Source of the DNA: Bradyrhizobiaceae bacterium
GTDB taxonomy: Bacteria > Pseudomonadota > Alphaproteobacteria > Rhizobiales > Hyphomicrobiaceae
Length of the DNA: 17,593 bases
NCBI GenBank assembly: GCA_947475855.1
Contig: CANJPN010000051.1
Location: 1-17,593 of the forward strand
Direction of reading: 5' to 3'
This document shows, in pieces, positions 7,096 through 13,634 of the stretch. Made by a program: the position numbers and the translations under genes. Each line of letters begins with the position of its first letter. Position 1 is the first letter of the stretch. The notes beneath the pieces were generated by a model. It was given only the letters and a program-made list of their open reading frames with translations. It was not told the origin of the DNA and made no database searches.

Positions 7096-9813
7096 ATGGC
7101 CAAGTCCAAGTCGACGGCGTCCAGTTCTCAGCGGGTCTACCAGTTCGGCACGGGCCGAACCGACGGCAACGCTTCGATGCGCGATCTGCTGGGGGGCAAA
7201 GGGGCCAATCTCGCTGAGATGTCGAGCCTCGGATTGCCGGTGCCGCCGGGGTTCACGATCACGACAGAGGTCTGCACGGCCTACTATACCCACGGGGGCA
7301 AGTTGCCGGAGGGGCTCCGTCAGGAGGCCGAGGCGGCGCTGGCGGCGGTCGGCAAGGCCGTCGGCATGACGTTCGGCGATGCGAAGAACCCGCTGCTCGT
7401 TTCGGTTCGCTCGGGCGCGCGCGCGTCGATGCCAGGAATGATGGACACCATCCTCAATCTGGGGCTGAACGCGACGACGGTCGAGGGGCTGGCGAAGCGG
7501 TCCGGAGACGCGCGCTTCGCATGGGACAGCTATCGTCGTTTCATCCAGATGTACTCAAACGTCGTGCTCGAGGTGGATCACGGCGAGTTCGAGGACATTC
7601 TGGAGGGGCACAAGAACCTCAACGGCTACAATTCCGATACCGAGCTTTCCGCCGAGGACTGGAAGGATGTCGCGGCACAATACGACGAGGTCGTGCGGCG
7701 GGTCACGGGCAAGCCGTTTCCGCAGGACGTGAACGATCAGTTGTGGGGCGCGATCGGCGCGGTGTTCGGTTCGTGGCAGTCCGCTCGGGCGAAGACCTAC
7801 CGCCGGCTCAATGACATTCCCGACGACTGGGGCACTGCGGTCAACGTGCAGGCCATGGTGTTCGGCAACATGGGCGACACGTCGGCGACCGGCGTCGCGT
7901 TCACGCGCAATCCGTCGACGGGTGTGCAGGAGGTGTACGGCGAGTTCCTGATCAATGCGCAGGGCGAGGATGTGGTGGCGGGCATTCGCACGCCGCAGAG
8001 CCTGACGAAAAAGGCGCGGGTGGATGCGGGCGACAAGCTGCCGTCGCTGGAAGAGGCGATGCCGAAGACGTTCGCCGAGCTGACCGAGATTTTCGCGAAG
8101 CTGGAACGCCGCTATGGCGACATGCAAGATGTCGAGTTCACGATCCAGGCCGGGCGCCTCTGGTTGCTGCAGACGCGCAACGGCAAGCGAACGGCTGAAG
8201 CGGCGCTGAAGATCGCTGTCGATCTCGCGCGGGAAGGCGTGCTCTCAGAGCGCGATGCTGTAATGCGCGTCGAGCCATCGGCGCTGGACCAGTTGCTGCA
8301 TCCGACCATCGATCCGAGTGCCGAAAAAGAGCTGATCACAACGGGCTTGCCTGCTTCGCCAGGAGCTGCATCGGGTGAGATCGTATTCTCGCCCGACGAA
8401 GCGGAAGCGTTGAAGGGCAAGGGCCGCGATGTGATCCTGGTGCGCACCGAGACCTCGCCGGAAGACATTCACGGGATGCATGCCGCGACGGGGATTCTAA
8501 CCGCTCGCGGCGGCATGACGAGCCACGCAGCGGTGGTTGCGCGCGGCATGGGGCGGCCATGCGTGTGCGGTGCCGGTGCGCTGCGGATCGACTACGCGGC
8601 TGGAACAGTGACGGTCGGCAATCGCGTGCTCAGGAAGGGCGAACTCATCACTATCGACGGCGCTACCGGGCAAGTGCTGGCGGGCCGCGTGAAAATGCGA
8701 CAGCCGGAATTGTCGGGGGACTTCGGCACCCTCATGGGCTGGGCCGATGCTGCGCGGCGCCTCAAGGTGCGCGCCAACGCGGATACTCCTCTTGATGCCG
8801 AGCAGGCCAAACGGTTCGGTGCGGAAGGCATCGGCCTCTGCCGCACGGAGCATATGTTCTTCGATGCTGACCGCATTCTTGCCGTGCGGGAGATGATCTG
8901 CTCGGACGACGAGAAGGGCCGGCGCGCTGCACTGGCCAAGATCCTGCCGATGCAGCGCAAGGATTTCGAGGCGCTGTTCGAGATCATGGCTGGCAAGCCG
9001 GTGACGATCCGTCTGCTCGATCCGCCGCTGCACGAGTTTCTGCCTCATGGCGAGGAAGAACGCGTTGGCGTTGCGAAGGCGCTGGGCGTGCCGGTGAAGC
9101 GCCTCGTCGATCGCATCAAGGAGCTGGAAGAGACGAATCCGATGCTGGGGTTCCGCGGCTGCCGTCTCGCGATCAGATATCCCGAAATCGCAGAGATGCA
9201 GGCGCGTGCGATCTTCGAGGCGGCGATCAGCGCTGCCAAAAAGACCGGCAGCCCTGTCGTGCCGGAAGTGATGATTCCGCTCGTTGCGTTCCGCCGTGAG
9301 TTCGACGTCGTGCGCAGGGCGATCGACGTGACGGCGGCGAAGGTCGAGGCGGAGACCGGCGCGAAACTTCAATATCAGGTCGGTACGATGGTGGAGTTGC
9401 CACGCGCGGCATTGCGTGCGGAAGAGATCGCGGAAGGGCCGCTGGGTGCGGAATTCTTCTCGTTCGGCACAAACGATCTGACGCAGACCTGCCTCGGGCT
9501 GTCACGCGACGATGCCGGGCCGATCCTGGCGAACTATACGGCGAACGGCATCATCGAGGTGGATCCGTTCGTGTCGATAGACCAGTCGGGCGTGGGGGAA
9601 CTCGTCGAGATCGGAACGACGCGCGGGCGCAAGGCGCGCAAGGATCTCAAGGTCGGCATTTGTGGAGAGCATGGCGGCGATCCCGCTTCGGTGGCGTTCT
9701 GCCATCACGCCGGGCTCGACTACGTGTCCTGCTCGCCGTTCCGCGTGCCTGTCGCGCGGCTGGCAGCCGCGCAGGCGGCGATCAGCGGAAAGGTTCGCGC
9801 GAAGGACGGTTGA
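7096..9813 (+). CDS. ppdK: Pyruvate, phosphate dikinase (PPDK)
   Basis: A 905-residue PPDK (EC 2.7.9.1), which interconverts pyruvate + ATP + Pi and PEP + AMP + PPi in the cytosol, feeding gluconeogenesis or running as a PPi-saving glycolytic step. Domains are in the usual order: the nucleotide-binding ATP-grasp region (residues 1-350) opening with LLGGKGANLAEM and PVPPGFTI; the swivelling phosphohistidine domain with GGMTSHAAVVARG, where H477 is the carrier; and the PEP/pyruvate barrel (about 545-900) with CRTEHMFF and GICGEHGGDP, where C856 is the proton-transfer cysteine. Length fits the bacterial family (about 875-910). A short Ser/Lys-rich tail precedes the conserved start. The ATG at 7096 follows GGGAG by eight bases. 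The gene is monocistronic in appearance: its TGA lies 12 bases from the stop of the converging small membrane gene. No PPDK regulatory protein (DUF299) gene is in the window. Confidence 0.98.
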   Translation: MAKSKSTASSSQRVYQFGTGRTDGNASMRDLLGGKGANLAEMSSLGLPVPPGFTITTEVCTAYYTHGGKLPEGLRQEAEAALAAVGKAVGMTFGDAKNPLLVSVRSGARASMPGMMDTILNLGLNATTVEGLAKRSGDARFAWDSYRRFIQMYSNVVLEVDHGEFEDILEGHKNLNGYNSDTELSAEDWKDVAAQYDEVVRRVTGKPFPQDVNDQLWGAIGAVFGSWQSARAKTYRRLNDIPDDWGTAVNVQAMVFGNMGDTSATGVAFTRNPSTGVQEVYGEFLINAQGEDVVAGIRTPQSLTKKARVDAGDKLPSLEEAMPKTFAELTEIFAKLERRYGDMQDVEFTIQAGRLWLLQTRNGKRTAEAALKIAVDLAREGVLSERDAVMRVEPSALDQLLHPTIDPSAEKELITTGLPASPGAASGEIVFSPDEAEALKGKGRDVILVRTETSPEDIHGMHAATGILTARGGMTSHAAVVARGMGRPCVCGAGALRIDYAAGTVTVGNRVLRKGELITIDGATGQVLAGRVKMRQPELSGDFGTLMGWADAARRLKVRANADTPLDAEQAKRFGAEGIGLCRTEHMFFDADRILAVREMICSDDEKGRRAALAKILPMQRKDFEALFEIMAGKPVTIRLLDPPLHEFLPHGEEERVGVAKALGVPVKRLVDRIKELEETNPMLGFRGCRLAIRYPEIAEMQARAIFEAAISAAKKTGSPVVPEVMIPLVAFRREFDVVRRAIDVTAAKVEAETGAKLQYQVGTMVELPRAALRAEEIAEGPLGAEFFSFGTNDLTQTCLGLSRDDAGPILANYTANGIIEVDPFVSIDQSGVGELVEIGTTRGRKARKDLKVGICGEHGGDPASVAFCHHAGLDYVSCSPFRVPVARLAAAQAAISGKVRAKDG

Positions 9814-9825
9814 GGGGCAAATTCG

Positions 9826-10044
9826 TCAATCGGGGCGACGCAAGATTTCTTCAACGTCGCGGCGAATGTCGGTGGCGTTCGGCATCGGACCGAAAGCAAT
9901 ATGGCCAATGGCATTTACCACGAGAAACGCAACGACGCTGGCGGCCAACGCGGCTGCGAAGTCAGCTATGATCCACCACATCGCGAGGGCGGCGAATACC
10001 GCTGCGACATGCATCATGATGCGTCGGGTATGACGGTCGGACAT
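9826..10044 (-). CDS. Small hypothetical membrane protein, 72 residues
   Basis: A 72-residue protein beginning MSDRHTRR at an ATG (10044) only eight bases after the rppH stop, preceded by GAGAAAG, so it is probably the second gene of an rppH operon. The centre (about residues 11-50) is one long hydrophobic stretch, best split into two helices at about 11-28 and 30-50. The N terminus is basic and the C-terminal tail is polar (IRRDVEEILRR). A longer in-frame extension runs back over rppH but is out of the rppH frame and shadow-like, so I rejected it. The family is not recognised. The hydrophobic pattern with a clean start makes a real gene likely. Its stop is 12 bases from the ppdK stop, in convergent orientation. 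Confidence 0.68.
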   Translation of the reverse strand: MSDRHTRRIMMHVAAVFAALAMWWIIADFAAALAASVVAFLVVNAIGHIAFGPMPNATDIRRDVEEILRRPD

Positions 10045-10052
10045 ATGCTTTC

Positions 10053-10565
10053 TCAAACGGGAACTGCAAAGCGGCCGAGCTGTGCGATGACGGACTCGTA
10101 GACCTGCTTCTTGAACGGCACGATCGCCCCGACGAGTTCCGTGACCGGGCTCCAGCGCCATGAGCAGAACTCGACGTCGTGTCCTGGGCGAGGGCCGATA
10201 TCGATTTCGGTCTCGTCGCCCGTGAAGCGCATCGCGTACCACTTCTGTCGTTGGCCGCGATACTTGCCGCCCCATGCTACGCCGATCAGTTCCGGTGGCA
10301 AATCATACGTCACCCATTCGCTGGTCTCGCCGAGGATTGCGAGAGAGCGCATCGCCGTCTCTTCCCAGACTTCGCGGATCGCGGCTACGCGCGGTTCCTC
10401 GCCTTCGTCGATGCCGCCTTGTGGCATCTGCCACCATCGGCCCGGGCCTTCGGCATCGCCTTGCATATCCGCGCGCTGCCCGACCCAGACATGGCCTGCA
10501 CGATTGATCACCATGATGCCGACGCAAGGGCGGTAGGGCAGATGGTCGGGGGAGTTCTTGCTCAT
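10053..10565 (-). CDS. rppH: RNA pyrophosphohydrolase RppH (Nudix)
   Basis: A 170-residue Nudix hydrolase of the RppH/NudH type, which removes pyrophosphate from 5'-triphosphorylated mRNA ends and so exposes transcripts to RNase E-type decay (it can also hydrolyse dinucleoside polyphosphates). Signatures are the PYRPCVGIM start, GRWWQMPQGG before the Nudix box, the box at residues 50-72 with catalytic R64, E65, E68 and E69, and KWYAMRF plus the W.W....L.....PFK ending typical of RppH. One oddity: the conserved glycine near the end of the box is alanine (EETAM, A71). An upstream GTG at 10598 would add 11 residues. I prefer the ATG at 10565, because family members start close to the PYRP stretch. 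It is divergent from the GntR gene and followed closely by a small membrane gene. Confidence 0.94.
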   Translation of the reverse strand: MSKNSPDHLPYRPCVGIMVINRAGHVWVGQRADMQGDAEGPGRWWQMPQGGIDEGEEPRVAAIREVWEETAMRSLAILGETSEWVTYDLPPELIGVAWGGKYRGQRQKWYAMRFTGDETEIDIGPRPGHDVEFCSWRWSPVTELVGAIVPFKKQVYESVIAQLGRFAVPV

Positions 10566-10628
10566 GTTTCGTGTCCGGATTTCGGGAAATTGAGACACAT
10601 TGCTTACATTGTTTTAACGCGCCTCACA

Positions 10629-10645
10629 CGCCAATTTGCGCCAAT
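10629..10645. promoter_or_regulatory. Direct repeats in the rppH/GntR divergent region
   Basis: CGCCAAT occurs at 10629-10635 and again at 10639-10645, exactly ten bases (about one helical turn) apart, in the region between two divergent starts. It may be an operator for the adjacent GntR regulator or for another factor. This is a suggestion from spacing only; GntR operators are more often inverted repeats. Confidence 0.22.
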
Positions 10646-10723
10646 GTTTGCAAGCAGAATCGTATTGCTTCATCTGTTGCGCGGGGGTGTCTTTGACCAT
10701 CAATTTCAAGTGAAGCACGTGTC

Positions 10724-11515
10724 ATGGCCAGCGGCCCCCGCAACAAGAAAAAGAAGGTTTCCGCTCCATCGACCAAATCTCGTCGAGGTGCGGCAGCCAG
10801 CAATGCGAAGGTGGCTGGTTGGCGCCTCGTGGCCGACAGGCTCGAGATGGAAATCGCATCGGGCGCTTTCAACTCATCATGCCGGCTGCCGGCGGAGACG
10901 CAGCTCGCTGCCAAGCTCTCCGTCGGGCGACATACGCTGCGTGCGGCGATTGCAGAACTGGTAAAGCGCGGCGTGCTGCGCAATCTGCCGTATCAGGGTG
11001 CTTTCATCTCACCAAGACGCGTCGAGTTCGTGATGGGGCCGCGGACGAGGCTTTCCGACGTGCTGGAGAAGGCGGGCTTCACGCACGGACGGCGCATTCT
11101 TTCCCGGCAAATGTGCTCGCCGCCGGCGGCAATAGCGAAGCTACTCGGCGTGGCGCAGCGCACCCAGGTGCTCGAGATCGTTCAGATCGTAACTGCCAAC
11201 GACATCCCATTGGCATACTCGACGTTGTGGATGCCGGCCGATCGTTTCGCTCGTGTCGGCGACCTCATCGAGACGGCAGGGAGTCTGCGTCGTGCTTTCG
11301 CACAGGCCGGCGTCAATCACTATCGGCGAAAGCAGGTCAGCATCACAGGCAGAGCTGCGGACAGTAACGAACGGCGAGCGTTGAAGCTGAAGAATGGCTC
11401 CACCGTGATCGGGATGTACGGCGTCAGCGTCGATGAAGCAGGCGAGCCGACGCATGCGTTCGACTATCGCTGCGATGCCCAGCGAATGGAATTCGTTGTC
11501 GAGATTTCAAGCTGA
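10724..11515 (+). CDS. GntR family transcriptional regulator with UTRA domain (HutC/PhnF-like)
   Basis: A 263-residue regulator. The winged helix-turn-helix of the GntR family is at about residues 34-100, with the typical LPAETQLAAKLSVGR (55-69) and HTLRAAIAELVKRGVLR (70-86). A UTRA effector domain follows from about 115 to 260, with LEIVQIVTANDIPLAYS and an ending FDYRCDAQRMEFVVE that resembles PhnF-type proteins. Such regulators release DNA on binding a small ligand such as a sugar phosphate, histidine intermediate or phosphonate. No phn, hut or sugar-uptake genes are present, so the ligand is unknown. The first 30 residues are a Lys/Arg/Ser-rich tail not usual for the family, possibly an extra DNA contact. 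A stem-loop follows 23 bases after the stop. Divergent partner: rppH. Confidence 0.88.
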   Translation: MASGPRNKKKKVSAPSTKSRRGAAASNAKVAGWRLVADRLEMEIASGAFNSSCRLPAETQLAAKLSVGRHTLRAAIAELVKRGVLRNLPYQGAFISPRRVEFVMGPRTRLSDVLEKAGFTHGRRILSRQMCSPPAAIAKLLGVAQRTQVLEIVQIVTANDIPLAYSTLWMPADRFARVGDLIETAGSLRRAFAQAGVNHYRRKQVSITGRAADSNERRALKLKNGSTVIGMYGVSVDEAGEPTHAFDYRCDAQRMEFVVEISS

Positions 11516-11538
11516 GAGATGCTGTGACCTGGAGCTCA

Positions 11539-11567
11539 GACGAGCTGCCGACCCGATGCGGCTCGTC
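11539..11567 (+). terminator. Stem-loop after the GntR gene (terminator-like, no U tract)
   Basis: Bases 11539-11548 pair with 11558-11567 to give a ten-base stem (one G-U pair) and a nine-base loop, starting 23 bases after the GntR stop codon. The stem is GC-rich but no T run follows, so it is either a weak terminator or a 3'-end-protecting hairpin. Confidence 0.45.
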
Positions 11568-11588
11568 CGTCCCGCGTGCATTCGTTAA

Positions 11589-11677
11589 GTCACATCGGCA
11601 GCTTGTGTCGCGAGGCCGCGACCTAAAAGGTATTGCAGAACCGGGACTTTCGCTGTCATGTGGCGTGCCGATGTGAC
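11589..11677. repeat. Perfect 12-base inverted repeat with 65-base spacer
   Basis: GTCACATCGGCA (11589-11600) is the exact reverse complement of TGCCGATGTGAC (11666-11677). The spacer contains its own hairpin, GTCGCG/CGCGAC (11607-11612 with 11617-11622, four-base loop). As RNA this would fold as an outer stem closing a structured loop; as DNA it could be two distant operator halves. Confidence 0.6.
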
Positions 11678-11737
11678 GTTCGGGAGGGCCGCAATGCTCT
11701 TTCGTGCTCCTCGTTCGGCGATGCTCGCGTTCTTAGT

Positions 11738-11765
11738 CATTGCACGGCAATGTTGTGCAACAACA
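11738..11765. promoter_or_regulatory. Three overlapping dyads, possible operator or switch
   Basis: CATTGC-ACG-GCAATG (11738-11752) and TGTTGT-GCA-ACAACA (11751-11765) are adjacent perfect six-base dyads, each with a three-base spacer. A third, TTGCAC/GTGCAA (11740-11745 with 11755-11760), overlaps both and cannot form at the same time. They end 94 bases ahead of the dehydrogenase start. A regulator binding site or alternative RNA folds are both possible. Confidence 0.4.
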
Positions 11766-11859
11766 TATTTGCGCGCGTGTCCCTCTCATTTCTCATCGTC
11801 ATCCAACGTGATGCGAACCGCGATCCGGTTATTGATGACAAGCTCGACAGGTGTTCGAC

Positions 11860-13614
11860 ATGCGTATGCCCCGTAAGAGTGCAAAGCCCGGCAAGAGCAA
11901 ATCAGTTCGGGCGGCTGCGAAGGCGCCGGCCAAGAAGCGAGCCGCCAAGAAGGTGAAAGCTTCGGTTGCGGCGCCGCGGCGTCAGGCCAAGAAGACTTCG
12001 AAGAGGACGGCTGCAAAGCGTCCCGCTGTAAAGAGCCGCGCTGCTGCGCCTCGCAAATTGGCAAGCAACAAGGCGTCGCGCAAAGCATCAGTGAAGAGCG
12101 CGCGCGGGGCTCGCTCGACTCGTGCAGCCGTGAAGGTGTCGTCGCGCAAGGTTGCTCCGGCGAAGCGACGGGCAGCCGGCCGCCGCAAGCCTGGCCGGCC
12201 TGCCGCGCGCAAGGCTGCGCGCAAGTCGTCTCGAGGTGGGCGACCTACCAGTCGACGGCGAAGGGTCGTAAAGGCATTGACCAAAGCCTCGCCGCGGAAA
12301 GCGTCGAGGCTCATGGGGGGCGTGTCGGCTGCCCCTCTGCCACGGTTCGGAGACTTGCGGATCGCCGTGATAGGGCTCGGCTACGTCGGCCTACCGCTGG
12401 CGGCGTATCTCGGGCAGCACTTTCACGTGAAGGGCTTCGACATCTCGAAGCCCCGCGTGACCGAGCTTTCGCGCGGAATTGATCGGACGAAAGAAGTCAC
12501 CCGCGAAGAGCTGGTTGCGGCAGACAAGCTTTCTTTCAGCGCCGATATCTCGGATCTCAAGGATTGCAACTTTTACATCGTGACGGTGCCGACGCCGATC
12601 GACCAGGCGAAGCGCCCGGATGTGACGGCGCTGCAAAGGGCGAGCGAAACAGTCGGCAAGGTGATCAGCCGCGGCGACGTCGTGGTGTACGAGTCGACGG
12701 TGTATCCCGGTGCGACGGAGGAGATCTGCGTTCCGCTCGTCGAGAAGGTTTCGGGTCTCAAATACAATCGCGATTTCTATGCGGGCTACAGTCCCGAGCG
12801 GATCAATCCGGGCGACAAGAGCCACAGGCTGCCGGATATCCGCAAGATCACGTCCGGATCGACGCGCGATGCGGCTGCGCTGATCGATAAAGTCTACTCG
12901 CAGATCATCACGGCGACGACGCACAAGGCGAGTTCGATCCGCGTGGCTGAAGCGGCGAAGGTGATCGAGAACATTCAGCGCGACGTGAACATCGCGCTCG
13001 TCAACGAACTCGCCCAGCTATTCAAGCGGATGGGGCTGGAGACGCGTGAAGTGCTTGCGGCTGCAGGTACGAAGTGGAACTTCCACCCGTATACGCCAGG
13101 CCTGGTCGGCGGACATTGTATCGGCGTAGATCCCTACTATCTCACGCACAAGGCGCAATCGATCGGGTTTCATCCCGAGATGATCCTAGCCGGACGGCGC
13201 ATCAACGACGGGATGGCGGCGTTCGTCGCTCACGACATCGTCAAGACGATGGTTAAGCGCAAGATCTCTGTTGATCGCGCGCACGTTCTGGTCATGGGTT
13301 TCACGTTCAAGGAGAACTGCCCGGACACACGCAACACGAAGGTCGCCGATCTCGTCGTCGAACTCGGTGGCTTCGTGTCGAAAGTGACGGTGTTCGATCC
13401 TGAAGCCGATGCCGCAGAAGCAATGCACGAGTACGGTATCAAGGTCGGCAACACGTTGCCAAAGGGGCGGTTCGATGCCGTGGTTCTCGCGGTGAAGCAC
13501 AATGCAATCACAGCGATGGGGGAGCAAAAACTTCGCCGTTTTCTGAAGCCGCGTGGCGTGCTCTACGACTTGAAGGGCGTGCTTCCCATCGGCAGGTCCG
13601 AGGGCGGGTTGTAA
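11860..13614 (+). CDS. tviB: UDP-N-acetylhexosamine 6-dehydrogenase (TviB/WbpO type) with histone H1-like basic N-terminal extension
   Basis: This encodes 584 residues. From about residue 165 it is a complete nucleotide-sugar dehydrogenase that oxidises UDP-GlcNAc or UDP-GalNAc to the uronic acid with two NAD+: GLGYVGLPLA Rossmann loop (172-181), GIDRTKEV (TviB-type), TVPTP, YESTVYPG, YSPERINPGD, AAKVIENIQRDVNIAL, and catalytic C420 in GGHCIGVDPYYL. Residues 1-150 are almost wholly Lys, Arg, Ala, Ser and Pro, like bacterial H1-like proteins. They include two AT-hook-like cores, KPGRP (110-114) and RGGRP (125-129). No stop separates the parts. Starts in frame are GTG 11851, ATG 11860 (AGG 8-10 bases upstream, my choice), ATG 11866, and an internal ATG at 12313 (residue 152) with GAGG only three bases ahead. 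The last would give a normal-length enzyme of 433 residues. No other glycan genes adjoin it. The enzyme call is firm; the fusion needs proof. Confidence 0.92.
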   Translation: MRMPRKSAKPGKSKSVRAAAKAPAKKRAAKKVKASVAAPRRQAKKTSKRTAAKRPAVKSRAAAPRKLASNKASRKASVKSARGARSTRAAVKVSSRKVAPAKRRAAGRRKPGRPAARKAARKSSRGGRPTSRRRRVVKALTKASPRKASRLMGGVSAAPLPRFGDLRIAVIGLGYVGLPLAAYLGQHFHVKGFDISKPRVTELSRGIDRTKEVTREELVAADKLSFSADISDLKDCNFYIVTVPTPIDQAKRPDVTALQRASETVGKVISRGDVVVYESTVYPGATEEICVPLVEKVSGLKYNRDFYAGYSPERINPGDKSHRLPDIRKITSGSTRDAAALIDKVYSQIITATTHKASSIRVAEAAKVIENIQRDVNIALVNELAQLFKRMGLETREVLAAAGTKWNFHPYTPGLVGGHCIGVDPYYLTHKAQSIGFHPEMILAGRRINDGMAAFVAHDIVKTMVKRKISVDRAHVLVMGFTFKENCPDTRNTKVADLVVELGGFVSKVTVFDPEADAAEAMHEYGIKVGNTLPKGRFDAVVLAVKHNAITAMGEQKLRRFLKPRGVLYDLKGVLPIGRSEGGL

Positions 13615-13634
13615 GGATCAAGTAGCGCGCGGTC

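Larger units (their letters stand above)
11516..11859 (+). other. Non-coding region with several inverted repeats
   Basis: This 344-base gap between the GntR gene and the dehydrogenase holds no convincing protein gene; short frames inside it lack coding character. It contains, in order, a ten-base hairpin (11539-11567), a 12-base perfect inverted repeat spanning 11589-11677, a hairpin inside that span (11607-11622), and three overlapping dyads at 11738-11765. The density of symmetry suggests a structured leader, a small RNA, or a regulated promoter region. No -35/-10 pair could be assigned with confidence. Confidence 0.5.

Noticed and set aside
8497..9372. Minus-strand frame of 291 codons inside ppdK
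   Set aside because: It is His/Arg-rich shadow sequence opposite the conserved PPDK barrel.
11633..11956. Plus-strand frame of 107 codons across the gap before the dehydrogenase
   Set aside because: It overlaps the dehydrogenase start out of frame and has irregular Cys/Arg-rich composition; the region is better explained by inverted repeats.
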